In this document: positions 33,166 to 42,647 of the stretch, one piece after another
How the letters are laid out: each line of letters opens with the position of its first letter
Position numbering within the stretch: position 1 is the stretch's first letter
Assembly: GCF_008327685.1 (NCBI RefSeq)
Contig: NZ_BDDE01000013.1
Coordinates: 310,001-374,000, forward strand
Source of the DNA: Actinomadura sp. K4S16
Lineage (GTDB): Bacteria; Actinomycetota; Actinomycetes; Streptosporangiales; Streptosporangiaceae
Length of the DNA stretch: 64,000 nucleotides
Reading direction: 5' to 3'
Position numbers and translations under genes: made by a program
Notes under the pieces: model-generated
What the model saw: the letters and a program-made list of their open reading frames with translations, nothing else
Database searches by the model: none
Told to the model about the DNA's origin: nothing

Positions 33166-33966
33166 TCAGGTCAACCACTGCTCGGGCAAGGTGGGTACCA
33201 GGGCATGGAGCGACTCCGCGGTGCGTCCGCGAAAGGTGATCTTGGCGGCGGTCCCGGGGCGCCGCCTCGGCCACGGATCCTTCTCCGACTCCTCCTCGGT
33301 CAGGACCATGGTGTGTTCGAGATGCACGAGGACGTCCGGGGCCAGGAACCAGCGATCGGGCGCCATGGGGACGATCCAGTCGTAGCAGGGCACGGCCGAG
33401 GACAACGCCAGCTCCTCGAAGCGCCCGGCCAGCTCGGCGATCTGCTCTTCCCGGAGCTCCCCGTGAACGATCAAGCGCTCGTCGTGCCACCAGTGCTCGC
33501 GCAGCACCAGGTCCATCAGCGCCACCGACAGGCGGTCGGTGAACGGCAGCAGCCGAGAGTAGTCGGCCCAATGCGTCTGGAAGGTCGGCGGGTCGTCCAG
33601 ATGCATGTCTTCGAGGCGCACGTAGCGTTCCCAGACCCCCTGGTTCTCCGCCTGGTACATCAGCGCCCGCGTGTCCGCGTAGATGGAGAAGGCCTCAACA
33701 CCTTTCAGGCGGTGCATGAGGCTGCGGTCCTGGTCGAGGAGGCCGACGTACCGCCTGCTGAAGAGCTGCAACGCCTCCCTCAACGCCGCCGGGAAGGTGA
33801 TCCCCAACCGCCGCTCGGCTTCCTGCACCTCCGCCGGGGTGTACGCGTCGCGCGCGGACAGCGGAGTCGTCCACGCGGCGCAGTACCGGGAGATGAACCG
33901 GAACGCGGCCTCCGCGCTCCGCATGCCCGCGGCGAGTTCCTCAGCAAGATCGAACTGAATCGGCAT
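33166..33966 (-). CDS. SMI1/KNR4-family protein
   Basis: A 266-residue soluble protein. The N-terminal half matches the SMI1/KNR4 (SUKH) fold: YTPAEVQEAERRLGITFPAALREALQLF, the defining helix pair, followed by VEAFSIYADTRALMYQAENQGVW. Bacterial SUKH proteins are often immunity proteins of polymorphic toxins, but many are orphans, and no toxin gene is adjacent here. Start ATG 33966 gives MPIQFDLAEE; a start 18 bp upstream is possible. It is monocistronic between two convergent or divergent plus-strand units. Confidence 0.8.
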   Translation of the reverse strand: MPIQFDLAEELAAGMRSAEAAFRFISRYCAAWTTPLSARDAYTPAEVQEAERRLGITFPAALREALQLFSRRYVGLLDQDRSLMHRLKGVEAFSIYADTRALMYQAENQGVWERYVRLEDMHLDDPPTFQTHWADYSRLLPFTDRLSVALMDLVLREHWWHDERLIVHGELREEQIAELAGRFEELALSSAVPCYDWIVPMAPDRWFLAPDVLVHLEHTMVLTEEESEKDPWPRRRPGTAAKITFRGRTAESLHALVPTLPEQWLT

Positions 33967-34115
33967 GACGGGGATCCTAGGCACGGCGCATCCGCCGAGA
34001 GCGGCTGTCGCCGCGATTCAGGCGGAACCACGCCGGCCGCCGTCGTCCGAATCCCGGCGAGAGGTCACCTATAGTGACCCACGAATCTTCATCGTGAGCA
34101 GGAAGGTCGCCCGGC

Positions 34116-34577
34116 ATGCCGTCTCCGGTCCGTACGAGATCCGCGTGGTCTCGGCCGTTCCTGGTGCCGGCGGTTCTGGTCGTTCTCCTGATGGTCGGCT
34201 GCCTCATGCAGCTCGGCAAGGGCGCCGCCGTCTTCCGGTCCCCCTCCGCCTCGCCCGTATCGGCCGAGGCTGTGGTCACCGGATACGCGGCCTCTGGCGC
34301 GCTGGGGCTTCCCGGCGACGCGGTCACCACCGAGCATGCGGCGCCCGAGTCAAAGGATTCCGGGACGGAGCCGGGCACCGGCCAGTGCGGCAAGAAGACG
34401 GTGGCCGAGGCACCCTCGCTTGCGCCCGCCGCCCAGCCCTTGCCGGTCCCGGCCGTCATGGTCCCGGCCTCGCTCGCCGAGACGGCGGCACCGCCGGGCG
34501 CGGCCCTTGCGGGAGCGCCCCCAGGGCCTGCGCCGTCCCCTCCCGACCCCGCCGGGCTCTGCGTTCTGCGGATCTAG
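34116..34577 (+). CDS. Hypothetical single-helix exported or membrane protein
   Basis: A 153-residue protein that I do not recognise. One hydrophobic helix lies at about residues 13-33 (FLVPAVLVVLLMVGCLM). A long Ala/Pro/Ser-rich region follows, with a lone QCGKK, and the end is GLCVLRI, a short hydrophobic Cys-containing tail. Similar small proteins with such tails occur in actinomycetes. It is the first of four plus-strand genes that otherwise encode thiol-redox proteins; the spacing to the next gene is 49 bp, so they may be co-transcribed. No function is proposed. Confidence 0.6.
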   Translation: MPSPVRTRSAWSRPFLVPAVLVVLLMVGCLMQLGKGAAVFRSPSASPVSAEAVVTGYAASGALGLPGDAVTTEHAAPESKDSGTEPGTGQCGKKTVAEAPSLAPAAQPLPVPAVMVPASLAETAAPPGAALAGAPPGPAPSPPDPAGLCVLRI

Positions 34578-34626
34578 AGGCCCCGTTCACCCGGGCCTTC
34601 AGATCCGACCGAACGGAGTCCATCCG

Positions 34627-35139
34627 ATGATCTCTGCTCGCCCGCCCGTGCGGGCGTCCGCCGGCATGTGCGCCAAAGCCGGTCGTGCGCTGGCCTTCTG
34701 GCCGGTACGCCGCTGGGCAGTGGCCGCCGCCGGAGCCGCCGGGACCGCGCTCGTGGTGGGAGCGCCCACCGACGTGATCCCCAACCCGCTGTTCGGCCGG
34801 TCCGTGCCGGTGCAGTGGTGGAACTACCCCGTACTCGGCATCACCGCCCTGCTGGCCGGGCTGGTCCTGGCCACGTACATCGGCCGGCCGGCCGCCGCGG
34901 ATTCCAGCGCGGCCAGGCGTCTGGGGCCTCTCGGCAGCGTCCTGTCGTTCTTCGCGATCGGGTGCCCCGTGTGCAACAAGGCGGTGCTCCTGCTGCTGGG
35001 CACTTCCGGCGCCCTGACGATCTGGGCCCCGCTCCAGCCGGTCGTGGCCCTGCTGTCGATCGCGTTGCTGGCCGCGGCCGCCGTGAAGCGCCTCGCCGGC
35101 GAGATCGACTGCCCCGCCGGAACGCCCGGCCCGGCCTGA
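34627..35139 (+). CDS. Small membrane protein with an intramembrane CxxC motif
   Basis: A 170-residue protein with four hydrophobic helices at about residues 29-50, 66-88, 100-125 and 130-150. The third helix carries GCPVCNK, a CxxC motif next to a membrane face, as expected for a DsbB-like thiol oxidoreductase partner, though it is not a recognised DsbB or VKOR sequence. ATG 34627 follows an upstream GGAG. The next genes encode a DsbA-like thioredoxin and a CcdA-like electron carrier, so a role in passing electrons or disulfides across the membrane is likely but inferred. Confidence 0.65.
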   Translation: MISARPPVRASAGMCAKAGRALAFWPVRRWAVAAAGAAGTALVVGAPTDVIPNPLFGRSVPVQWWNYPVLGITALLAGLVLATYIGRPAAADSSAARRLGPLGSVLSFFAIGCPVCNKAVLLLLGTSGALTIWAPLQPVVALLSIALLAAAAVKRLAGEIDCPAGTPGPA

Positions 35140-35252
35140 TCCCCTACACGTCCATCCGCGCCGCGCGGTCGATCCGCCTGCGCTGACCACGGGCCAGGCC
35201 CACGCCTGTCGTTCGGTCAGCGGCGCGCGCTCTTCGAAAGGTTCTGTCCGCC

Positions 35253-35975
35253 ATGTCGGCGTCACATGCCAAAGCCCGCTCCCGCCGGTCTCTCACCATC
35301 GCGGGCGTGCTGCTCGCAGCCGCCCTGCTCCTCGGCCTGGCCGCCATCGGCGGCCGGGGCGGAAAGGAAGCCGAAACCGCCGGATCACCGTCGGCGTCGG
35401 CCTCACCCTCACGCTCCCGGGCCGGTGGTCCCGACCTGGCCCGGCGCAAGAACGGCGACCCCTTCGCCCTCGGCCGCACCGACGCCCCGGTCGTCATGAT
35501 CGAGTACAGCGACTTCCAGTGCCCGTTCTGCGGCCGGTTCGCCCGCGAGACCGAGCCCCGGCTGATCCAGAAGTACGTCGACACCGGCGTGCTGCGGATC
35601 GAGTGGCGCAACTTCCCGATCTTCGGGGACGAGTCGAAGGCCGCGGCGCAGGCGTCCTACGCCGCGGGGCGGCAGGGCCGGTTCTGGGCCTTCCACGACC
35701 GGGTGTACGCCGAGCCCCGGCGCCGCAACTCCGGCGACCTCGCCGACAAGCACCTGGTCGCCTGGGCGCGCGAGGCGGGCGTGCCCGGCCTGGCCCGCTT
35801 CCGCGCCGACATGAAGAGCGGCGAGGCCGAGGACGCCATGATCGCCGACCAGGTCGAGGGCTACCGGGCCGGCGCCGCCAGCACCCCCACGTTCCTGGTC
35901 AACGGACGGCCGATCCTCGGCGCCCAGCCGTTCGAGGTGTTCGCCCGGGCCATCGAGGAGGCCCGCGGCCGATGA
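35253..35975 (+). CDS. Membrane-anchored DsbA-family thioredoxin
   Basis: A 240-residue protein with an N-terminal membrane anchor (residues 14-35), a Ser/Ala-rich linker, and a DsbA-type thioredoxin domain from about residue 65. The redox site is SDFQCPFCGRF (Cys-Pro-Phe-Cys near residues 90-93), and the cis-Pro loop is ASTPTFLVNG. It probably forms or reshuffles disulfides in exported proteins. Its stop overlaps the start of the CcdA-like gene by four bases (ATGA), a strong sign of joint function, since CcdA/DsbD proteins reduce such thioredoxins. Start ATG 35253 follows GAAAGG. Confidence 0.9.
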   Translation: MSASHAKARSRRSLTIAGVLLAAALLLGLAAIGGRGGKEAETAGSPSASASPSRSRAGGPDLARRKNGDPFALGRTDAPVVMIEYSDFQCPFCGRFARETEPRLIQKYVDTGVLRIEWRNFPIFGDESKAAAQASYAAGRQGRFWAFHDRVYAEPRRRNSGDLADKHLVAWAREAGVPGLARFRADMKSGEAEDAMIADQVEGYRAGAASTPTFLVNGRPILGAQPFEVFARAIEEARGR

Positions 35976-36859
35976 GCATCGGTTACCTGGCCGCCTTCCT
36001 CGGCGGCGTCCTCACCCTGTTCAGTCCTTGCAGCGCACTGCTGCTCCCGGCGTTCTTCGCCTACTCCTTCACCGGACGCACCCGGCTCGTGTCCCGCACG
36101 GCGGTCTTCTACCTCGGGCTCTGCACGACGCTGGTCCCGCTCGGCGCCGCCGGAGCCATGGCGGGCCGGCTCTTCTACGGGCACCGCGACCTGCTGGTCG
36201 CCCTCGGCGGTTGGACGATCATCGCGCTCGGCGCCGCCCAGATCGCCGGTCTCGGCTTCGGCTCGGCCCGGCTCCAAGGACTCGCCACCAGGCGCGGCCA
36301 CGCGGGTTCTGCCTTGTCGGTCGGGCTGCTGGGCTCCGTCTACGGGCTGTCGGGGTTCTGCGCCGGCCCCCTGCTCGGCGGCATCCTCACCGTCTCCGCG
36401 GTCGGCGGGAACGCGCTGTACGGAGCGTCGCTGCTGGCGCTGTACGCGCTCGGCATGGCCGTCCCGCTGTTCGTGCTGGCCCTGCTGTGGGACCGCTTCG
36501 ACCTGGGGCGGCGCCGCGGGCTGCGCGGCCGGCCGGTCAGGCTCGGGCCGCTGCGGGTGCATTCCACGTCGCTCGTCGGCGGGCTCTTCTTCATCGTCCT
36601 GGGAACGGTGTTCCTGGTCTTCGACGGCACCTCGGCCCTCCCCGGCTTCGTGGACCCCGACACCGAGTTCGCCATGGAGGAGTCGGTGGCCCGCATCGGC
36701 GCCGCGGTGCCCGACGGCCTGCTCCTCGGCGTCCTGGCAGCCGTGGCCGCCGCCGCGGCAGGCGCGTTCCTGTGGCGCGGCCTGCGGGGCGGCCGCCGCC
36801 AACGGACCGGCGAACGGGCCGACCCCGGCACCCCGGACAGGTCACCGAGCGCGCGTTGA
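35972..36859 (+). CDS. CcdA/DsbD-like thiol-disulfide membrane transporter
   Basis: A 295-residue integral membrane protein with six to eight helices. The first helix has FLGGVLTLFSPCSALLLPAFFAY, containing the SPC motif of CcdA/DsbD; the fourth helix has SGFCAGPLLGG with the second conserved Cys, so both redox Cys residues of the family are present. These proteins pass electrons from cytoplasmic thioredoxin to exported thiol proteins. It overlaps the DsbA-like gene by four bases, which fits that enzyme as its partner. A Lys/Arg-rich loop and a C-terminal helix extend it beyond the minimal CcdA. Confidence 0.87.
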   Translation: MSIGYLAAFLGGVLTLFSPCSALLLPAFFAYSFTGRTRLVSRTAVFYLGLCTTLVPLGAAGAMAGRLFYGHRDLLVALGGWTIIALGAAQIAGLGFGSARLQGLATRRGHAGSALSVGLLGSVYGLSGFCAGPLLGGILTVSAVGGNALYGASLLALYALGMAVPLFVLALLWDRFDLGRRRGLRGRPVRLGPLRVHSTSLVGGLFFIVLGTVFLVFDGTSALPGFVDPDTEFAMEESVARIGAAVPDGLLLGVLAAVAAAAAGAFLWRGLRGGRRQRTGERADPGTPDRSPSAR

Positions 36860-36954
36860 CGGCCGGCGCCGCCGTGGCGCCCGCGTGCGCGGCGGCCCTG
36901 GCCTGCTCGGTCGCCAGCGGGGACCCGGGCGAACGCGAGAGTACGGGCCCCGAG

Positions 36955-37461
36955 TCAGGCCGAGGGGATTCGCAGGTTCGAGTAGTGGGGGTGGGTGAAG
37001 GGGTAGTCCCTGGTGGTCCAGTGTTGTAGGGCCTGGTGGAGCTTGGTGTAGTAGCCCGCCTCGTACGCGTCGGGGGTCACCCACCAGCTGACGTCGACGT
37101 CGTGTGCTGCCAGGTCTTCGGTCAGCGGTTGCCGGACGCCCATCGGATAGAGGTAGGCGCAGCCGATGTAGCCGCGGCCTTCGGCCTCGACGCAGAAGGC
37201 GAACGACTTGCCGTCCCGGAACTCGCACTCGTGCCAGACGAGGTCGACGTAGTTCTCGTCCTCGGTGACCGGGCCGGTCGGCCAGTCGCCGCCGCGGGTC
37301 TCGCGGATCAGGTCGAGGCTCGCGTTGACACCGCGCACGTCGGCGACCAGGTCGTCGCGGGTGAGCGCGTGAGCGGTGACGTCGTCGTACCGCAGCAGGC
37401 GGGGCGCGTCGAAACCCTCCGGCAGCGCCAGCTTCTTTGTGTATCCGTTCAGGTCGGTCAT
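36955..37461 (-). CDS. GNAT-like N-acetyltransferase-fold protein
   Basis: A 168-residue protein with the general plan of a GNAT acetyltransferase. ENYVDLVWHECEFRDGKSFAFCVEAEGRGYIGCAYLYP covers the central strands, and VDVSWWVTPDAYEAGYYTKLHQALQHW covers the region that should hold the acetyl-CoA loop. The loop motif Q/R-x-x-G-x-G/A is not clear, so activity is uncertain. Start ATG 37461 gives MTDLNGYTKK. It is divergent from the sulfide operon, and both CsoR-type operators lie in the shared intergenic region, so its expression might also be affected. Confidence 0.6.
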   Translation of the reverse strand: MTDLNGYTKKLALPEGFDAPRLLRYDDVTAHALTRDDLVADVRGVNASLDLIRETRGGDWPTGPVTEDENYVDLVWHECEFRDGKSFAFCVEAEGRGYIGCAYLYPMGVRQPLTEDLAAHDVDVSWWVTPDAYEAGYYTKLHQALQHWTTRDYPFTHPHYSNLRIPSA

Positions 37462-37543
37462 CGGCGCAAGGTAGCGCAGATGGAGCCCCCGGTGGCCCGC
37501 GAACTCCCGCGCCCCGGCCGGAGGCGAACCGCCTGCGCGACAG

Positions 37544-37559
37544 ATACCCCTGGGGGTAT
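37544..37559. promoter_or_regulatory. CsoR/CstR-type operator 1
   Basis: ATACCCC-TG-GGGGTAT, a perfect 7-bp inverted repeat with a G/C-tract core, as bound by CsoR-family repressors; the CstR/persulfide-sensing branch uses such sites in front of sulfide-oxidation genes. It is about 115 bp before the persulfide dioxygenase start. Confidence 0.88.
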
Positions 37560-37596
37560 TTGCCACATCGTCCACCCGTCGCCTACTCTCTGAGAT

Positions 37597-37612
37597 ATAC
37601 CCCCTGGGGTAT
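37597..37612. promoter_or_regulatory. CsoR/CstR-type operator 2
   Basis: ATACCCC-CT-GGGGTAT, the second perfect copy, 53 bp centre to centre from the first and about 60 bp before the persulfide dioxygenase start. No CsoR/CstR-like gene is found in the window, so the repressor must be encoded elsewhere. Confidence 0.88.
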
Positions 37613-37673
37613 CACTCGGTTCGTCGGAACCCACCAGCTCCCGGACCCGCAACCCGCGAAAGGAACCGCAGCA

Positions 37674-39071
37674 ATGGAGAGTCGGCTGTACATCGCCCAG
37701 CACTATCTGGAGTGCCTGTCGCAGGCCTCCTACCTGATCGGCGACAAGGAGACCGGACGCGCCGTCATCGTCGATCCGCGCCGGGACATCTCCGAATACC
37801 TGGACGACGCCGCGGCCAACGGCCTCGACATCGAAGGCGTCATCAACACCCACTTCCACGCCGACTTCCTCTCCGGCCACCTGGAACTGGCCGCCCGCAC
37901 CGGAGCGTGGATCGGCTACGGCGCGCGGGCCGAGGCCGAGTTCCCGATCCGGAAGCTGCACGACCACGAGCGCATCAGCCTCGGCGACGTCACCCTGGAG
38001 ATCCTCGAGACCCCCGGCCACACGCCCGAGTCGATCAGCGTCCTCGTGTACGAGCGCTCCGGCGACACCGTCCCCTACGGCGTGCTGACGGGGGACGCGC
38101 TGTTCATCGGCGACGTCGGCCGCCCGGACCTGCTGGCCTCGATCGGCGTCACCGCCGACGAGCTCGGCAGGATGCTCTACGACACCGTCCAGCACAAGCT
38201 GATGGCCCTGCCGGACCAGACCCGCCTCTTCCCCGCGCACGGCGCCGGTTCGGCCTGCGGCAAGAACCTCTCGGCCGAACTCCAGTCGACCATCGGCGCG
38301 CAGCGGCTGAGCAACTACGCCTGCCGCCCCATGAGCGAGCGGGAGTTCGTCGACATCGTCACCGAGGGCCAGCCCCCGGCGCCGAAGTACTTCGTCTACG
38401 ACGCGATCCTCAACCGCAAGGAGCGGGAGCTGCTCCAGGTCGACGAGCACCTGAAGGCGCTGTCCTTCACGGACGTCCTCGCGCGGCGCGACGCCGGTGC
38501 GGTGGTCGTGGACGCCCGGGACCCGCGGGAGTTCGCCGCCGGCCACCTCGCCGGCTCGATCAACATCCCCGCCGACGGCCGGTTCGCCGAGCAGGCCGGC
38601 ATGCTCGTCGAGCCCGGGCAGGAGATCATCGTGATCGCGCCCGAGGGCCGCGAGGAGGAGCTGGTCATCCGCCTCGCCCGGATCGGCCTGGACACGGCCG
38701 CCGGCTACCTGGCCGACGCCGAGGAGGCCTTCACGCAGGCACCCGAGCAGATCGTCCAGGCGGAACGGCTCACCTTCGCCGACCTGCGCGCGGAGCTCGA
38801 CGGCGCGGAGCCGCCCCTCGTGGTCGACGTCCGCAACGCCGGCGAGCTGGCGAACGGCCGCATCGAGGGCTCGGTCAACATCCCGCTGGCCCAGCTGCCC
38901 GGACGCATGGACGAGGTCCCCGCCGACCGGCGGATCGTCGTCAACTGCGCCGGCGGCGCACGCTCCTCGGCCGCCGCGAGCCTGCTCCGCAGGGCCGGCC
39001 GCGCCGACGTGGCCGACCTGCTCGGCGGCTACGGCGCCTGGGCCGCGGCGTACGCCCCGGCCGAAGCCTGA
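37674..39071 (+). CDS. Persulfide dioxygenase-rhodanese fusion (CstB-like)
   Basis: A 465-residue three-domain protein. The metallo-beta-lactamase domain (1-250) has NTHFHADFLSGH (His60, His62, Asp64), ETPGHTPES, LTGDALFIGDVGRPDL and LFPAHGAGSACG, typical of ETHE1/CstB non-heme iron persulfide dioxygenases. The first rhodanese domain (about 255-345) has lost its catalytic Cys: the site reads VIAPEGREEE. The second (about 360-460) keeps it as NCAGGARSS (Cys425). It oxidises protein or low-molecular-weight persulfide to sulfite and transfers sulfur. ATG 37674 lies behind two CstR-type operators, and the sulfide:quinone oxidoreductase gene follows in the same operon. Confidence 0.92.
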   Translation: MESRLYIAQHYLECLSQASYLIGDKETGRAVIVDPRRDISEYLDDAAANGLDIEGVINTHFHADFLSGHLELAARTGAWIGYGARAEAEFPIRKLHDHERISLGDVTLEILETPGHTPESISVLVYERSGDTVPYGVLTGDALFIGDVGRPDLLASIGVTADELGRMLYDTVQHKLMALPDQTRLFPAHGAGSACGKNLSAELQSTIGAQRLSNYACRPMSEREFVDIVTEGQPPAPKYFVYDAILNRKERELLQVDEHLKALSFTDVLARRDAGAVVVDARDPREFAAGHLAGSINIPADGRFAEQAGMLVEPGQEIIVIAPEGREEELVIRLARIGLDTAAGYLADAEEAFTQAPEQIVQAERLTFADLRAELDGAEPPLVVDVRNAGELANGRIEGSVNIPLAQLPGRMDEVPADRRIVVNCAGGARSSAAASLLRRAGRADVADLLGGYGAWAAAYAPAEA

Positions 39072-39079
39072 TCCATCCC

Positions 39080-39130
39080 GGCGCGCCCTGCCTGGAACCG
39101 GTTCCAGGCAGGTGCCAGGCAGGGCGCGCC
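39080..39130 (+). repeat. Two mutually exclusive stem-loops between the sulfide genes
   Basis: A 16-bp perfect stem pairs 39080-39095 with 39115-39130. Inside it, 39088-39111 is itself a perfect 24-bp palindrome (CTGCCTGGAACC with GGTTCCAGGCAG). The left arm CTGCCTGG can pair with either of two CCAGGCAG copies, so only one stem can form at a time. No U-tract follows. It lies between the persulfide dioxygenase and SQR genes. Confidence 0.75.
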
Positions 39131-39155
39131 GCACCCACCCGGAGGGAGCAACCTC

Positions 39156-40361
<1,206 letters not shown>

Positions 40362-40436
40362 GCAGCGAATCAACGAGGGAAGACGGCTTTTTCGGCCCCG
40401 CGAACAACAAAATAGGATTCGGTGTTGGGAATGGCG

Positions 40437-41312
40437 TCAGAGGCGCACTGCGGTGACCGAGCCTCCGCCGGAGGCCTGCGGCAGTGCTCGCCCGTAGGAG
40501 GCGGCGATCTCTTCGAGGGTGCGGAACTCGGTCCGCCAGCCGTGCCGCTCCAGCCACTCCGGCGCGTCCGGGCCGAGTCCGCGCTCGCCGTCGACGGAGC
40601 GCGCCGTCATGCCCGGCATGACGCGGTCGGCGCCGGGCACCGTCCGGATCCGTTCGGCCATGGCCTGCAGCGGGATGTGCCCGAACCCGAAGCGGCTGCC
40701 GGACATCGAGAGCTCACCGATCGTCGTCGCGATCCGCCGGGCGTCCCGCCTCGGCAGGAAGCCGAGAACGCCCGCGTCCACCCAGTGGGTGGGAAGCGCG
40801 GCCCGGAAGCCCGCCTCCAGCAGGGCTTCCGACCAGTTCTGACGCAGGTCGGCCGCGACGACGCTGCGCTCACATGACGGCACGGCCCCGAGCGCGTCCA
40901 GGATCGGCTCCTTGAAGGCGAACATCTCCGGGAGGTCGATCTCGAACAGGTGCACCGATCGCGGCAGGCCGAGCCTGAAGGCGTAGGTGTCCAGGCCTGC
41001 ACCGAGCAGGACGATCTGCCGGCGGCCGGCGGCGACCGCGTCGCGGAGCCCGTCGTCGCCCATCCGCACTCCGATGGTGCGTCCCGGGTAGAAGGTCTCG
41101 ACCAGTTCCTGCACACCGGCCCAGGTGCCGGCGGCGCCGGCCGGCGCCGAGGGCGCGAGGAACTCCCGTTCGGCCGCGTCGGCGAACGCCTGCGCGTACG
41201 GGTCCTCGTACAACCGGTCGGCGCGCGCGGTCTCCCGCGCCCTGATGAGGGCGACCCCGATCGCCGTCACCCCGACGCCCGCCAACGACTCCGGCAACGT
41301 CACGGCCGCCAT
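40437..41312 (-). CDS. SAM-dependent methyltransferase, TIGR00027/LCM-like family
   Basis: A 291-residue class I methyltransferase of the leucine-carboxyl-methyltransferase-like family common in actinomycetes. TAIGVALIRARETARADRLYEDPYA at the start, the SAM motif IVLLGAGLDTYAFRL and the acidic motif FEIDLPEMFAFKE are the usual marks; HWVDAGVLGFLP corresponds to the wider family's 'WV.EGLLmYL'. O-methylation of carboxyl groups or polyketides is typical, but the substrate here is unknown. ATG 41312 follows GGGAGG. The gene is monocistronic and convergent with SQR. Confidence 0.88.
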   Translation of the reverse strand: MAAVTLPESLAGVGVTAIGVALIRARETARADRLYEDPYAQAFADAAEREFLAPSAPAGAAGTWAGVQELVETFYPGRTIGVRMGDDGLRDAVAAGRRQIVLLGAGLDTYAFRLGLPRSVHLFEIDLPEMFAFKEPILDALGAVPSCERSVVAADLRQNWSEALLEAGFRAALPTHWVDAGVLGFLPRRDARRIATTIGELSMSGSRFGFGHIPLQAMAERIRTVPGADRVMPGMTARSVDGERGLGPDAPEWLERHGWRTEFRTLEEIAASYGRALPQASGGGSVTAVRL

Positions 41313-41579
41313 CCGCCGCCTCCCTCGCAGTCGGCACGGCGCTCCGTGCGCCGGTCAGTCAGACACTACCGTCTGCATGAGGACGGCGATCGTCCAGGCC
41401 TCGCCACCGCCCGCACATCGTGGCCGTTGTCGCCTGTGTTCACGAGAGAAATCCGTCCGGCGCCCCGTCCCTGGAGGGCGTGCCTGGCGATCCCGCAGGT
41501 CAAGGTGACTTTTGGGGCGTTTCCGGCGGGATGGAACGGAAACGCTGCGGCGTGTGGGGCGAACCCATGGGGAGGGAAC

Positions 41580-41951
41580 ATGCTGATCAGCAACGTGTAC
41601 CGGCCGGGCGTCCTCGGCTGCCAGGCGGAGGACCGGCTGGACCAGGTGGCGCGGAGAATGGTGGAGGACGACGTCGGCGCGCTGGCCGTGCTCGACGGGG
41701 AGCGGGTCGTCGGGATCATCACCGAGCGGGACCTCGTCGGCGCGCTGGCCCTTACGGCGGATCCGGCGTCCCGGGCCACGGCGTACGCATCGACCAGGCT
41801 CAAGACCGCCGCGCTCGACGAGGACTCGCGGGAGGTCGCCCGCCGGATGCTGGAGGAGGGCATCCGCCACCTCCCGGTCGCCGACCGCGGACGCCTGGTC
41901 GGCATGGTGTCGATGCGGGACCTGCTCGCCCTGGAGACCTGGGCCCTGTGA
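41580..41951 (+). CDS. Two-CBS-domain protein
   Basis: A 123-residue protein consisting only of a CBS pair. Repeat 1 has EDRLDQVARRMVEDDVGALAVLDGERVVGIITERDL, and repeat 2 has DEDSREVARRMLEEGIRHLPVADRGRLVGMVSMRDL when read across residues 78-117. Such stand-alone pairs bind adenine nucleotides and often appear in hypoxia or dormancy regulons. ATG 41580 follows GGGGAGGG. No partner gene is adjacent; it is convergent with the next two hypothetical genes. Confidence 0.9.
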   Translation: MLISNVYRPGVLGCQAEDRLDQVARRMVEDDVGALAVLDGERVVGIITERDLVGALALTADPASRATAYASTRLKTAALDEDSREVARRMLEEGIRHLPVADRGRLVGMVSMRDLLALETWAL

Positions 41952-41976
41952 CGGGCGTGGGCCTTCGGTTCCGGGG

Positions 41977-42636
41977 TCAGTGCCTCGGGGCCAGGCCTGT
42001 GTAGATCGACTTCACGTAGTCCGGGGCCTTGGCGCCCCGGCGGGGGCGGAAGTCGAACGCCGAGCCGTCGGTGAAGTCGATCCGGATGAACCACTCCGGC
42101 CGCGGGGTGCGGCCGAGCGGCACCGCCCGCATGCCCCGGACCGCCGCGGACGGGATCTCCCAGCAGGTCGCCAGGGGCCCGGCGGGGTCCTGCGAGTCGC
42201 CGAAGGCGCCGCGGACGCGACCGCGCAGCCCGCCCGGCCTTTCGGCGGGACGCGCGAAACGCGACTCCACTGACACCGCGAGCCGCCGGTCCGTGAGCAG
42301 CAGCCACGCCTCGTCGGCGTACCCGGCCATGTGGGCGGCGACCGCGGCCGCCGCCGCGTCCGGTCCGGGCGCGTGCGCCCACCCCCACACCACCGGGTCC
42401 TCGGCCCATTCGTCGTACCAGAACCGGCCCGTCCGGACCGGGTCGGTCGGGAGGGGCCAGGACGGGTCGGGCACCTGCGAGCCGCCCGGGACGGCGGGCG
42501 GGTGCGGGGCCGCGCTCACCCCCCGGACGGTCGCGCCGATGTGGCCGGCGGCGTGGTCGCCCATGACCAGCCTCTCGCCCGGCGCACACCAGTGCGCGCG
42601 GGCGATCTCGTACAGTTTCTGCTCGTTGCGCGGCAC
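41977..42636 (-). CDS. Hypothetical protein A, PH-like, paired with the following gene
   Basis: A 219-residue soluble protein that I do not recognise by name. EAWLLLTDRRLAVSVESRF resembles the core strands of bacterial PH-like domains, and the end ECWFIRIDFTDGS-like segment (PEWFIRIDFTDGSAFDF) forms a second beta-hairpin. In the N-terminal part, RLVMGDHAAGHIGATV is followed by RFWYDEWAEDPVVWGW. It starts with GTG 42636, 11 bp after the preceding gene, whose product shares its last part (VPVLRIGLHDGSGFDI), so the two are probably ancient paralogues in one operon. No function is proposed. Confidence 0.6.
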   Translation of the reverse strand: MPRNEQKLYEIARAHWCAPGERLVMGDHAAGHIGATVRGVSAAPHPPAVPGGSQVPDPSWPLPTDPVRTGRFWYDEWAEDPVVWGWAHAPGPDAAAAAVAAHMAGYADEAWLLLTDRRLAVSVESRFARPAERPGGLRGRVRGAFGDSQDPAGPLATCWEIPSAAVRGMRAVPLGRTPRPEWFIRIDFTDGSAFDFRPRRGAKAPDYVKSIYTGLAPRH

Positions 42637-42647
42637 GTGCTCACCCG

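Noticed and set aside
33166..33966. SMI1/KNR4 protein as part of a toxin-immunity module
   Set aside because: No toxin-like or secreted polymorphic protein gene is adjacent; many proteins of this family are orphans.
39080..39130. The nested repeat as a recombination or attachment site
   Set aside because: No integrase, direct repeat or second copy is visible, and it sits between two functionally linked genes, so an RNA role is more likely.
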